Shown: piece by piece, positions 31,495 through 41,727 of the stretch | How positions within the stretch are numbered: position 1 is the stretch's first letter | How the letters are laid out: each line of letters begins with the position of its first letter | Source of the DNA: Terebella lapidaria | Taxonomy: Eukaryota > Annelida > Polychaeta > Terebellida > Terebellidae | Direction: 5' to 3' | Assembly (NCBI GenBank): GCA_949152475.1 | Contig: OX424559.1 | Location: 32,717,119 to 32,781,118 of the forward strand | DNA: 64,000 bases | The notes under the pieces: generated by a model | Database searches by the model: none | Told to the model about the DNA's origin: nothing | The model's input: only the letters and a program-made list of their open reading frames with translations | Made by a program: the position numbers and the translations under genes

Positions 31495-34071
31495 ATGGCA
31501 TTGGCCCCGGGAGCCTCCCGCGGTGAGCCACTCGACCCTACGGATGATGAAGTGACGATCAATCCGAATCCGGCCTTCCGACCTTCCGGCCCTCGCTCAG
31601 TTGCCATGAGCGATACAGTTCCACTGTCGCAGGAGCAACAACCGTCCGGCCTTTTCGACTCCATTGGCGACCATTCGTCCCTGAGATCGTTTTCGCCGCC
31701 TACCGACCTGGTGCAGGAGTTCCTAGACGAAGACCCGCTCGACCCGTCACATACAGTAAGTGACATTCTGCGTGCGCACGCTAGAGCGTACTCGGCCACG
31801 CCGGCTAGAGCGACCCAGAAAAGTGACTTTGCCGACAGAAACTATACGCGCTCACGTCAAAGAGCGAGCATAGATTGTGATATCGACCCAGAACAATTAG
31901 CAGGGGACGTTCGGCCGGTAACCATAGACACGTCAATGGTTACGCACCCACCAAGTAACTCTCGGATACGACAGTGGGTTTGTCAGTCTGACAATGTTCC
32001 GGAATCGACCCCGCCGAACGCTTATTCGGCCAATCGACCCCTGGCGCCGTCCATGACGCCGAGACAACACGGCCCCGCGCCAGAAATGTACTCACGCATA
32101 CCGACCGAGCCTACGGTGGTAGAGTACACACGACCCAGCCAGACGGGAGCGACATCCGAAGACATCCTGATGACGACCGCTACCCGGATCGCGACGCCGC
32201 TACGACAACAACGACCCAGCGACACAATGGCGGAACCTCGCGCCACCATGCGACAAGCGCGACCCCGACAAGCACCCTCGACATCAAGTCGCCGACCCTG
32301 CGACCCCGACACGCCGACTTCCGACACACGCGCTCCCGCGCCGACCACGCACCGACCATCGCCGACTACCGGAGAACAACCGCGCTTCGATCCGTCGCAA
32401 GATCAAGTTGTGTCTGCTCCGGCAGAAAGTGTTGTGCAAATGATCGGACCTCCGATCTCACAATCAGTCGGAAACACCAACGGATATGGTGTACCGCCAG
32501 TCGGATACCCTGGCGCAACAAGCGGTGTTCCAAATGGAGTAGCTGTCGGATACTATTCACCGCATGTCGGCTACGCGAACCCACCGCCTGGATATGGTGG
32601 CGTTCCCAGCGTGATCGCTGACACCGGCTATCATGGTGCACAACCCGGATTAGTGTACCATGGTGTATGCCCAGATGGATCGGTATACCGATATCCACCA
32701 CCGGCTGTATTCCCACCCTCAGTCGGGATACCATGGGTGACGCCTCCATACAGTCAACCGGCCCCCGCTGCACAAGCACCACACGACCCCAGCCACACGA
32801 CGGCACCACCCGCCGCATCGCTCGCCGTCTCCGCGACGACAGCACCGACCGCCCCTGCTAACGCGACCCCGATCGGCCCAGATACGACGGCTCCGGCGAC
32901 TCCGGCTGTTCCGACTCCGACGGCCACTACAGCGACTACACCAGTTGCGGTGAGTGTTGACACGCCCACGCCACAGAGACTCACGTCTGAGCCCCAAACG
33001 TTGGCTACGGCTAAAATGGCTCAATGGCGTGCGACCTTTAAGGAGGGCAATCTCACTCAATACGTTCGGAGTTTCGAACAATTCACTGCGGCCTTTACTT
33101 ACTCCGACCTCAACAAGACGACGACCTTCCGGAGCACGCTACGCGGCCGCGCTGAAGCGCTAGCTCTCAATATCCCGGTCGCAACTCCCTGGGGAGAGTT
33201 CCGTCGCCAACTCCTAGAGGGCTGGGAACCCGAGCCCCGTCGACAGTCCAAACGGGACGATTTCCCGTTCCTCAAGCGGGAACGAAAAGAGGACGCGGAA
33301 CACTACATGGAGCGACTCCAGGCCCTGGCGGAGCAAGTGTTCGATGACGTTACGCCAACGTCGCGGCAACGAACTGTAATTGCGCAATTCGTGAACGGCC
33401 AACCCGACCCCATTGCCGATAAACTGTGTGCCCTCACTTTTAACAGTTACAGTGAGGCACTTACGGCCGTTCTCAAGGTAGAGAGTCATCAACAGAGGAC
33501 AGCCAGAGATCGACATCGAGGCACACGACGTGCCGACATTTCCGCAAGTGGATACGCGGAAGACGACCCTGTCAATGAAGAACTGTCCTGTGCCATGGGA
33601 CAAGTCACTCAGGGGGAAACACTAACCCCAGAGCAAATTGCGGCCTACTACGACCCCGCGGACAGTGGCACTACCGGCCTACAAGGTTGCGACGAACACT
33701 CAGTGCCGACCAGCTCACGCGAGTGGGTGGCTGAAGCCTTCCAGTGCGTCCTTAGTGACGAGAATGGACTATGCGAGGAAACGGCTATCTTCTCTGTCCT
33801 ACGAACAACGGCCCCGATGAAAGGTGATCGACCCCCGCAACCCGGACGACCCATGGTTTGCTTCTTTTGCAAGAAGCCCGGCCATCGCTGGATGCGGTGC
33901 TTTCGGCTTAAGGATGTGCTAGTACGTAACGGCATGAAACCGCTAGCATTTCGGCCCAATGGTCCCGGTACTGACAGAAGGACAGCTCAAGTGTTGTCAG
34001 TACCTAACCAAACCGGTAACCAAACTAAACCGGCCCCACCAACACCTCCGACCCCGTCGTCAAACCAGTAG
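31495..34071 (+). CDS. Element B gag
   Basis: 858 residues from the ATG at 31495. The first 500 residues are low-complexity (Pro, Thr, Ala, Ser; a run of GY-rich repeats near 32480-32650 such as GYGVPPVGYPGA). A capsid-like core follows (MAQWRATFKEGNLTQYVRSF..., LEGWEPEPRRQSKRDDFPFLK, HYMERLQALAEQVFDD). A CCHC zinc knuckle CFFCKKPGHRWMRC (C-x2-C-x4-H-x4-C) lies near residue 790. The order is that of Ty3/Gypsy Gag, which packages the element RNA. The long disordered N-terminal part is unusual. The frame is open throughout. Confidence 0.85.
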   Translation: MALAPGASRGEPLDPTDDEVTINPNPAFRPSGPRSVAMSDTVPLSQEQQPSGLFDSIGDHSSLRSFSPPTDLVQEFLDEDPLDPSHTVSDILRAHARAYSATPARATQKSDFADRNYTRSRQRASIDCDIDPEQLAGDVRPVTIDTSMVTHPPSNSRIRQWVCQSDNVPESTPPNAYSANRPLAPSMTPRQHGPAPEMYSRIPTEPTVVEYTRPSQTGATSEDILMTTATRIATPLRQQRPSDTMAEPRATMRQARPRQAPSTSSRRPCDPDTPTSDTRAPAPTTHRPSPTTGEQPRFDPSQDQVVSAPAESVVQMIGPPISQSVGNTNGYGVPPVGYPGATSGVPNGVAVGYYSPHVGYANPPPGYGGVPSVIADTGYHGAQPGLVYHGVCPDGSVYRYPPPAVFPPSVGIPWVTPPYSQPAPAAQAPHDPSHTTAPPAASLAVSATTAPTAPANATPIGPDTTAPATPAVPTPTATTATTPVAVSVDTPTPQRLTSEPQTLATAKMAQWRATFKEGNLTQYVRSFEQFTAAFTYSDLNKTTTFRSTLRGRAEALALNIPVATPWGEFRRQLLEGWEPEPRRQSKRDDFPFLKRERKEDAEHYMERLQALAEQVFDDVTPTSRQRTVIAQFVNGQPDPIADKLCALTFNSYSEALTAVLKVESHQQRTARDRHRGTRRADISASGYAEDDPVNEELSCAMGQVTQGETLTPEQIAAYYDPADSGTTGLQGCDEHSVPTSSREWVAEAFQCVLSDENGLCEETAIFSVLRTTAPMKGDRPPQPGRPMVCFFCKKPGHRWMRCFRLKDVLVRNGMKPLAFRPNGPGTDRRTAQVLSVPNQTGNQTKPAPPTPPTPSSNQ

Positions 34072-34217
34072 GGGAAGGTGCTGAGGAGCAAGGACCTTCC
34101 AGACAACAGGACAACGTTCCCCGCTCCACATCTGCGGTTGTCACGACTACTGTACCGGTAACGACACCAATAACGACCCCGCAGCCGGCCCAGCCCACAC
34201 CTCAGCTCCTTGAAGGG

Positions 34218-36239
34218 GTGTGTACAAAATGTCAAGCTCCGACCCCGAAACCGGCCTCTTTTCATGAAGGGGTGTCCGCACCGCGACCGCAACGGCCACC
34301 ACATGGAAACCGTCGTCCTGAAGGGGTGTTGCCCCCAACCGACCCAGAAACAAGTTCCGGGAAACCTCTAGTTCGTCGGATAACCGTTGTTCCGGCCAAG
34401 ACAAGGGCAGACCTCCTAGACAGTGATTCAATAATGTCTCCGGTCTTGCGGTTGCCCCGCCTTATTTCGGCACGCCAAGTTGTTCGAGTCCGTGCTTTGG
34501 ACACCACACTTGATGGACAAAAGTGGTTATCGGACTATACGACCCAGGACATTGTCGCGGCACAGCAAGCCGACCCCAGTGTCGGGAGAGTGCGACAATG
34601 GGTACTAGCTGGCACAAAACCAGACTCGAGAGAAGTTGCACGCCACGGGGAGGAGGTAAAGACACTTGTTTCTCGCTGGAACCTCCTGGTGCTACAAGAC
34701 AGAGTACTGGTACGAAACACAAGACCCGACCCCGCTGGACGACGTGTGGTACAGACCGTGCTCCCCGTAGCACTCAGGACACAAGTTCTGCACCAACTAC
34801 ACGACCTCAAGATTGTCGGACATCTCGGCATACAGCGTACCATCGAGAGAGTCAGGCGCCGATTCTACTGGCCCGGCTTGGCGCTGGACGTCGCCCGCTG
34901 GTGTGCCCGCTGCCCGCAATGTGTGACCCGCAAGGGTAAACCGGCCCCAAAAAGATCGCCCCTGACACAGCTACCGACAGGAGCGCCGTTCGACAGAATA
35001 GCGATGGACATCCTCGACACCCACAAGGTCACGGGAAGAGGCTATCGGTATGTGCTAGTCGTGTCGGACTACTTCACGAAGTACACTGACGCTTTTCCGC
35101 TACGGCGACATACGGCCAAAAATGTTGCCGACACCCTGGTGAATCGGTGGATAGTCTACCACGGTGTCCCCAAAGCGGTCCATAGCGATCAAGGTACTGA
35201 GTTTGAGTCGTCCCTGTTCCGGCATGTTGTGCGTCTACTGGGCGCTAAGAAGATTCGTACGACCCCATACCGACCCCAGAGCGACGGCCAGGTTGAGCGA
35301 TTCAACAGGACATTGCTCAACATGCTGAGTGCGTTCGTCAGCGATCGTGCAAACGATTGGGACTTGCACTTGCCATATGTGTTAATGGCCTATCGAACCT
35401 CAGTACACTCGTCCACGGGATGCACCCCGCATCTGATGGTGTATGGACACGAGTGTAACTTGCCAGTCGACCTCATGTTTCCGACCTACGACCCTGAGCC
35501 TCTACCTCCGTGTGGTCCGGAGTATGTGGAGTATTTGCGGCAAGCCATCAGAACGGCCCACGGTTTCGCCCAAGACCATCTCGAGAAAGCGGCAATTCGG
35601 CAAAAGTTGGGTTATGACGCCCACGCGAAACCACGACCCCAGTTTCAACCAGGCGAACTGGTCCGGTATTATTATCTGCCACTCACGCAGAATAATAAGT
35701 TCGCTCGGCCCTGGACTGGTCCCTGGAGGATCATCGACCGTGTAACCGAGGTGGATTACCGAATCGCCCTGGTTTCCAACCCTCGGAACACTCGTGTTGT
35801 TCATCTGGATGTGCTCAAGCCATACGAAGGTGACAACCAAGCGGCCCACATCTACTCCGACCCTGTACGACCCACGTCGTCGTCAAGCAAGTCCGACCCA
35901 GAACAGTCACCCGACCCCATGGGACTTCTCAAGGAGTTCTATTACCCTTGGGAGGTAACAGTCCAAGATCGACATACCGATTCAGACCAAACAGCAGAGT
36001 CTGATTCGCAAACGACCCAGGATCGTCAATCGCGATCTCCGACTTCATCCGGCTCAAGTCGACATCGGCAACGGAAAAGATCACACAGATCAAGTTCCGA
36101 CACACCAAAACCGGCACGCAAGACATGCAGGCAAAAGCCTGTGGTATCTTCCGACCCTGAGACAAGCGAGGCTACGCCCCCGCCTGCACGACCAAATCGA
36201 CCCAGACGTAATGCACGCAGACCGGCCCGCTACAGATAA
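34218..36239 (+). CDS. Element B integrase ORF
   Basis: About 673 codons, open throughout; no clear ATG at the left end, so the true start is unsure. The H2C2 zinc part (VGHLGIQRTIERVRRRFYW...CARCPQC) lies near codons 198-240. Catalytic core residues are Asp in AMDILD (near 262), Asp in HSDQGTEF (near 322) and Glu in GQVERFNR (near 359), the DDE triad that joins element DNA to the chromosome. The GPY/F-type C-terminal part (NNKFARPWTGPWRI) follows, then a Ser/Arg/Pro-rich basic tail. The protein is closest to the integrase region of element A. Confidence 0.9.
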   Translation: MCTKCQAPTPKPASFHEGVSAPRPQRPPHGNRRPEGVLPPTDPETSSGKPLVRRITVVPAKTRADLLDSDSIMSPVLRLPRLISARQVVRVRALDTTLDGQKWLSDYTTQDIVAAQQADPSVGRVRQWVLAGTKPDSREVARHGEEVKTLVSRWNLLVLQDRVLVRNTRPDPAGRRVVQTVLPVALRTQVLHQLHDLKIVGHLGIQRTIERVRRRFYWPGLALDVARWCARCPQCVTRKGKPAPKRSPLTQLPTGAPFDRIAMDILDTHKVTGRGYRYVLVVSDYFTKYTDAFPLRRHTAKNVADTLVNRWIVYHGVPKAVHSDQGTEFESSLFRHVVRLLGAKKIRTTPYRPQSDGQVERFNRTLLNMLSAFVSDRANDWDLHLPYVLMAYRTSVHSSTGCTPHLMVYGHECNLPVDLMFPTYDPEPLPPCGPEYVEYLRQAIRTAHGFAQDHLEKAAIRQKLGYDAHAKPRPQFQPGELVRYYYLPLTQNNKFARPWTGPWRIIDRVTEVDYRIALVSNPRNTRVVHLDVLKPYEGDNQAAHIYSDPVRPTSSSSKSDPEQSPDPMGLLKEFYYPWEVTVQDRHTDSDQTAESDSQTTQDRQSRSPTSSGSSRHRQRKRSHRSSSDTPKPARKTCRQKPVVSSDPETSEATPPPARPNRPRRNARRPARYR

Positions 36240-37687
36240 CCCCGGCCTTGTTATCTGATTGATGTCATTGATGATGAATTATGCATGTCTAATGGACTAT
36301 GATATCATGTCTTTCCCAATAATAATATATTATATTACAATAACAATATATGCATTTAATATGTACAAGATGTCAGTGAGGCAAACTGGTTATATACACA
36401 CTAGATATGATATTATAATTATGATGCTGGTGAAAAATTGGTTGCATTATGATATGTGTTTCGACCCCGTATAACATGTACCATTGATCAAGGCGTATGT
36501 TACGCAATGACTAAGATTATCATGTAAAGCTTCAATCCATGTGCCAGCCGAAGAGGATAATAACCAGTCACACCGTGAGTAAGGCCACTTAGTTGTCGAA
36601 GAGGTGATAGTGTGATTCGTTCTGGAGTATGCGTCGACAGAGCCTCTACTCACTCCATGTAATATTCGGAGGAACGGCCCAGTGGTACGTGAACCAGTCA
36701 CTACATAGCTATCATGCCAAGATGCGGCCTGTCATCAAATCCATCACCCAAAATATTCAAAGCGCCGCGGTGTGACCGACCCAGATCATTGCAATTTCGA
36801 CCCCTACAATATTTGCGGCCCCGTCGTCCTGTGAACTGGCTGAAAATGAATGGAACGATGTCCGCCCCTGTGAGTGATTGATATTCATATCTCAGCCTTT
36901 AATAACTGTGTGTCGTCTGTGAAACAGCAACTCGACCCCGTAGTTTATTGTGCGCTAACTTGTGGGAGAAGGAATGATGGACTGATGAGTTCACAAGGCA
37001 CGCACGAGCGCTAATAAACATTTTAGCTGTTTACAGCACCTACATGAAGTCGCCCCTAATAATTACAATAGTGAGTCGTCGGGCAAAAAGAGCCCAGTAA
37101 TCTGAACAGTCGACTAGTATAAAAAGACAATGATTCGGCACGAGTTATCCAGGGGACGGCAGCTGGACATACGGAAATCTGGACAGTGTGAGGACACCCC
37201 TACTGTCGTAATGGACTGACCCAAGAGGTCAGAGAAGGATCGCCCCGCGTTTCCTTGACGACGGCCCCGCCTTGCTGTGTGTACGCTTGGAACAATGATA
37301 CATAGCGTAAAGACGTTTTCTATACATATAGAGAGCGCCCCCCGGCCCAGTTCTAAGAATCGAGATGCTGTCAGCATCTTTGTGTACGGCATTGAAGATT
37401 AGCGGCAATCAGGTCACTTGTGCCTGAGACTTTGGAGGAGAAGGACTATTGTCAGAAGTTTCGGCTATTGAGATACAGACTATTGTTATAGAAACTGTGC
37501 TAATCGAACAATATTTATCGGCCTATAGACTGTGATATCATTGAAATCCTGGTCACAAGACTTTGGAGTTAATTCGGCTTGTATTATCGGCATTTGAACT
37601 AGGCTGGTTTTGAAGAAATCCAGACTTTGTTACAGCCAGCCTAGTCAGTACTTGGGAAGTACTTCGGCTTGATTTCGGCCCGTCAGC
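36240..37687 (+). promoter_or_regulatory. Element B spacer before the 3' ORF, with TATA-like box
   Basis: About 1.45 kb without a gene. TATAAAAA at 37118-37125 is the best promoter candidate for the 3' ORF, whose ATG is 563 bases downstream; this would give a separate transcript, which is inference only. The motif CGRCCC occurs about six times in 36241-37080 although the stretch is AT-rich. Confidence 0.5.
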
Positions 37688-40486
37688 ATGGCTGACAAAC
37701 CCGGAGACGACCGGGAAAATAGCGACCCAGGTGACAATCGGCCCCGCACAGTTAAGTTGGACGGCGATAACATCACTGTCCAAGTAATCGACACCGGGGA
37801 TGAATCAGATCATCCCATAATCGTCCCCGACAACGAAGTTTCGTCCGGCCCCGACTCGCAGCCTGAACAGCGCGATCCAGTCACGCTCAGTGACACGGCA
37901 AGCGGATCAGAAAAGGGAGCGCGACCCAAAACGGCCCGGAGCAAGCTGGCGCAACGAGGAGAGCGCCATACACCGAGCCCGACTCCGGACGACATCTTCA
38001 ATATCGACCCCGAACGCTTCCGCCGACTCGAGGAGGGCGGAAGTATTGTCCAGCGTGCAATTGAAGCACGACAAGCGGCCCAAGAAGCTCAACGAGTCGC
38101 CACCGCGAGCCGCCAACCCGACCCAGCAAATCAAGTGATCGCCCCGATCGCTCCGGCCCCGACTTCACCCGCTTCCGGTTCAGCGGTAGCACGACCTGCG
38201 GCCTCCCGTTCTCCAAACAAGAGAACTTATACTTCTTTCAAGAAGAAGCATGGAGCGGGAGCCCGATCGACCTCCAGCAGTTCGTCACGCTCCAGCGGCG
38301 GATCTGCTATTACGGCCCCGACTTCGACTTTCCGTCGGCAAGTGGCGGAATTGATGGAATTGGTGCCATCTCCCGTGACACCCTACGGAACTCGGCCCAT
38401 AGACTGGAACAAGGTTCCACTCAGTAAGCGAAATCGGAGCGCTGGATACGGCCACATCCATAACTTCGATGAGCAGTCGACCCTGTCGGAGGGAAACCTC
38501 CTCACATTGGCCCCGCTACAGCGTGGAGACGGTCGATTCGAGTGCCCCTTCTGCATCGGCGAAGAGGAGGGAGCAGGAGAACGACAGTGGTCCTCCGTGC
38601 CACGACGCGGACCTTTTCGGACGGCCCAGAGTCTTGATGCGCACGTGCTAGCGTATCATTTTCCGTTCCTGCGCTACTTCGTGTGTCCGGCCCGCGACGG
38701 CTTCCGGACATTGGCCCAGGAGGAGATGTTCCGGCATCTGTCTCAAGCGACCCCGCAACACGTGACGTCGTTCCCCTTCTACCAGGAAGGACGACTATCG
38801 GCATCCGGCCCCATGCTCGTCAGGTTCGCGCTACGCTGCAGAGTCGACATGCAGCCGAACCCGAATTATCGACCCCCAAGAGTTCCGGCCAACATCCCGA
38901 TCTTCAGGAGGGATGTCAACACCGTCCTGACGTTCGGCATCTGGCACATGGCGCCAGAGCTCTTTGAGCAGTATCCGCCCAACTCGGCCCCGGAAGTGCA
39001 ACAGGTACTCCGTCGACTGGAGTACAATCGTGCTTCGACCCCGGCAGACGAGATTCGGCTTACCCGCATGGTCAGTGACATCGAGACCATGAACACGCGG
39101 GTTCGAATTCGACGACCCAGTACGATCTTCTTCGTTCGGCCCATAAACTATCAGACAACATCGGTGAGCACGGCGGAGGAGGTCCCGACAACGACCACCG
39201 GTGTTTCGGCCTCGGCAGTCGTCACGACGGCTTCATTCGCGACAGTGGTGTCGCCAGCGACAACTCGACCGGCCACCACAGTGACATCCTCGACCCCGTC
39301 TAGAGCTCGGCCGTCGGATATCATACCCCGGCGGATGGTTGTGGAACGACCCACGGCCTCTAACGTCACGGACTACCGAGTCCGTGAGGGATTGGTCCCT
39401 CCACCTGAGGAGTATCCGCCACTCCCAAGTCGACCCCTGAATACCACACCGGTATCGTCATCAACCGGCAAGGAGACTCCCGAGCCGAAGAGCCCAGTTG
39501 AGGATCGGCCACCTCCACTCAGGGAGATTGCACCCGGATCTCCTGTACGTGCGACCCCGACACCGTTTTCGACCCCGGAATCTTCACCGGAGCCTTCACG
39601 ACGGATGGTGGAACCCGTCCCGCTCCCGCCGTACCTCACGGAGGAAGTGGAGCCTCTGCGCTCCGTTCCGACACGCGGCACCGATAGAGACCGGCCCCGA
39701 CTCCAAGTGGACGACCCAGAGCAGCTCGAGTCACTCCACAGAGACCTCGACGAGCGTCTGCCGCTTCATGGATCCGGCGAGTTCGCGGCCGATTTCCAGT
39801 TCCTGCGGCAACACGGCAGACGTTTGGCGACCCGCTCGCTTCCCGGCCTGCAGGCACTACCCGGCCAGAATCCCGACCTCACAGACTTCCTACGGGATGA
39901 GGACGCCCAGCGGCTCCCGAACTACCTCGGATTTCACGAGGACTTTTGGACGGCTCGTCTCGAACAGGCCGCCCATAATGCCGACCCCTTGCTTCTGCCG
40001 TCAGAACCGGAGGAGCACCTTCCGACCCTGTCACTCGCCCGCGCTGACGATTTAGCGCACCAGTACTTGCGACTGATTCGTCGGGAGTACCTGTCGGCCC
40101 TGGATCACCACATCAGGCAGGCAGAATATAACGGCCTGTCTGTCGGCTTTGGGATGGGTGCTCTGCACGAGCGCCACCAGCCCACGTTCCCGGACGCCCT
40201 GTCCGAAGAAAATCTACGGCTTCGAGTCCGTGTGACTCAGTTGGGGGACCAAGTCGCCCACCAACGACAGGAAATCACTCGGCTTCGAGCGACTTCGACC
40301 CCGACGCCATCGGAGGCACAAGCTCCGTCGACCCCGACCACACCGACCATCCCGGGGGAGTTGTTGGCCACGATCGTGTCCATCCTGCCCAGACTACCCC
40401 CGGACGAACAGCTACAGCTGATGCGGCAGGCATCGCCAGCGGCCCCGCCTCCTCCCGCCAGCAGGCGTGAACGGGAGGACAAGTAA
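37688..40486 (+). CDS. Element B extra 3' ORF: zinc-finger-like protein of unknown role
   Basis: 932 residues from the ATG at 37688, open throughout. The N-terminal third is disordered and acidic, then Ser-rich. Near residues 280-345 lies FECPFC...AQSLDAHVLAYHFPFLRYFVC, which looks like a C2H2-type zinc finger followed by further Cys and His. The middle is Thr/Pro/Ser-rich. A C-terminal leucine-rich stretch (LRLRVTQLGDQ...QEITRLRA) can form a coiled coil. There is no signal peptide or membrane helix, so it is not an envelope protein. The zinc motif recurs in the 3' ORF region of element A. A DNA- or RNA-binding role is plausible but unproven; I know no named family for it. Confidence 0.75.
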   Translation: MADKPGDDRENSDPGDNRPRTVKLDGDNITVQVIDTGDESDHPIIVPDNEVSSGPDSQPEQRDPVTLSDTASGSEKGARPKTARSKLAQRGERHTPSPTPDDIFNIDPERFRRLEEGGSIVQRAIEARQAAQEAQRVATASRQPDPANQVIAPIAPAPTSPASGSAVARPAASRSPNKRTYTSFKKKHGAGARSTSSSSSRSSGGSAITAPTSTFRRQVAELMELVPSPVTPYGTRPIDWNKVPLSKRNRSAGYGHIHNFDEQSTLSEGNLLTLAPLQRGDGRFECPFCIGEEEGAGERQWSSVPRRGPFRTAQSLDAHVLAYHFPFLRYFVCPARDGFRTLAQEEMFRHLSQATPQHVTSFPFYQEGRLSASGPMLVRFALRCRVDMQPNPNYRPPRVPANIPIFRRDVNTVLTFGIWHMAPELFEQYPPNSAPEVQQVLRRLEYNRASTPADEIRLTRMVSDIETMNTRVRIRRPSTIFFVRPINYQTTSVSTAEEVPTTTTGVSASAVVTTASFATVVSPATTRPATTVTSSTPSRARPSDIIPRRMVVERPTASNVTDYRVREGLVPPPEEYPPLPSRPLNTTPVSSSTGKETPEPKSPVEDRPPPLREIAPGSPVRATPTPFSTPESSPEPSRRMVEPVPLPPYLTEEVEPLRSVPTRGTDRDRPRLQVDDPEQLESLHRDLDERLPLHGSGEFAADFQFLRQHGRRLATRSLPGLQALPGQNPDLTDFLRDEDAQRLPNYLGFHEDFWTARLEQAAHNADPLLLPSEPEEHLPTLSLARADDLAHQYLRLIRREYLSALDHHIRQAEYNGLSVGFGMGALHERHQPTFPDALSEENLRLRVRVTQLGDQVAHQRQEITRLRATSTPTPSEAQAPSTPTTPTIPGELLATIVSILPRLPPDEQLQLMRQASPAAPPPPASRREREDK

Positions 40487-40988
40487 ATACGACCCCGAAC
40501 TGTTCGGCCCCTTTGATGCGGCCCCGAGTGACCAAACAATTCTGGTCACGGCATATATATATTGTAAATAGTGTACATATACATTTAATATCCTAGTCAT
40601 GGCTTTTTGTTTTTATACATGTAATTTTAGTTAAATTTAATCCACATTTTATTTCAGTTCATTAGACTCTTAAAGTTATAGTTCCGTTTCGCTTTGAAAC
40701 GTCGAGGAGTTTTGTTTATCATTCCATATCATACATTCCATTCATTGTTGTGCATGTATTTGTATATGTATCATCGTAGAGACTGCTGACGGACTGACTG
40801 CTGACGTTTATTTTGACAGTTAGGAATTTTTATTGTATGAAGTGTTTTCGCATTTCGCGCGGCGTGTGTGTGTGAGTGCTTTTGGGTTTGACCTTTAGGA
40901 CTTTTTAGCTTTTTATTGTTTAGTTTTTGGCGACGGTAGGGTCCGGGGAGGGTAATCCCGAGGGCGTAGGATTAATGAAGGGGTGTTA
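40487..40988 (+). other. Element B 3' noncoding part and purine tract
   Basis: No gene. It ends in GAAGGGGTGTTA (40977-40988), a purine-rich tract directly before the 3' LTR, the usual primer for plus-strand synthesis. Confidence 0.75.
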
Positions 40989-41723
40989 TGTAGTAATTTT
41001 AGCGACTGTTACTCCCGTCCCTCCCGCGCACTATACATTTCCACAACAAACATTCATTCTACATGACTTACATACAGGACAAGTACACACTATACGATCA
41101 CAAGCATAAACTCCATGTAGTCATGGTTACATACACAGGTCAAACCACGCACCTGCGGCCCCGCTAGCTCAGTACACTCGGCCCCGTTTACTCGACCTTG
41201 ACCTTCACATGCACTGACTTCTAAACATAGAACTTGACACACATACTCCATACATCACGTGCACACATACAGGCATTCCAAGTATTGACACGAGCCGGGG
41301 AAACCCACTTTCCCGGTGACATCAGCGCATTGCACCACACATTCAACCTATCACAACACCGCTTACACTTGGCGGGAAATTACACAGCCACATGGTCCCT
41401 CGGCCCCAATATACTGCGCAGAAGTGAAGTGTAAATCCCAGTGGCAGGACGTATATACAAAAGTTCCTGTGAGACTGTCGATATTAATATATATAATCTA
41501 TCGGATATATGTGCAAGTTGTATAAAGGACTATACTAGGAGTATATAGAAACATAGACTGGGATATCACCCGACGTAGGTGAGAGTGCGACCCTGATTGT
41601 GCGTGATTGATCATCAGTCTTTATCACCACAATAAACAGTTAAATTGAAACTGCCGGCTTATTGTATCACACGACGACCCAGTTAAACCGGCTTGATATC
41701 GGCCGTGAACGATATTCTTCACA
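40989..41723 (+). repeat. 3' LTR of element B
   Basis: 735 bases, appears identical to 30698-31432, with TATAAAG at 41521-41527 and AATAAA at 41631-41636. ATTA follows at 41724-41727. Confidence 0.95.
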
Positions 41724-41727
41724 ATTA

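Larger units (their letters stand above)
30698..41723 (+). mobile_element. LTR retrotransposon B (Ty3/Gypsy-type), young insertion
   Basis: Two 735-base LTRs (TG...CA), a primer-binding site, gag, an integrase ORF, a spacer, an extra 3' ORF and a purine tract, in 11,026 bases flanked by ATTA. The LTRs show no difference I can find, so the insertion is recent. I recognise no protease, reverse transcriptase or RNase H in it, so it looks incomplete and is probably non-autonomous; the ORFs that are present look whole. Integrase and 3' ORF are closest to those of element A (1-15660). The sense strand is full of the motif CGRCCC, in coding and noncoding parts and in the LTRs. Confidence 0.92.

Noticed and set aside
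37688-40486. 3' ORF of element B as an envelope gene
   Set aside because: No signal peptide, no membrane helix, no cysteine-rich outer domain; instead disordered, zinc-finger-like and coiled-coil parts.
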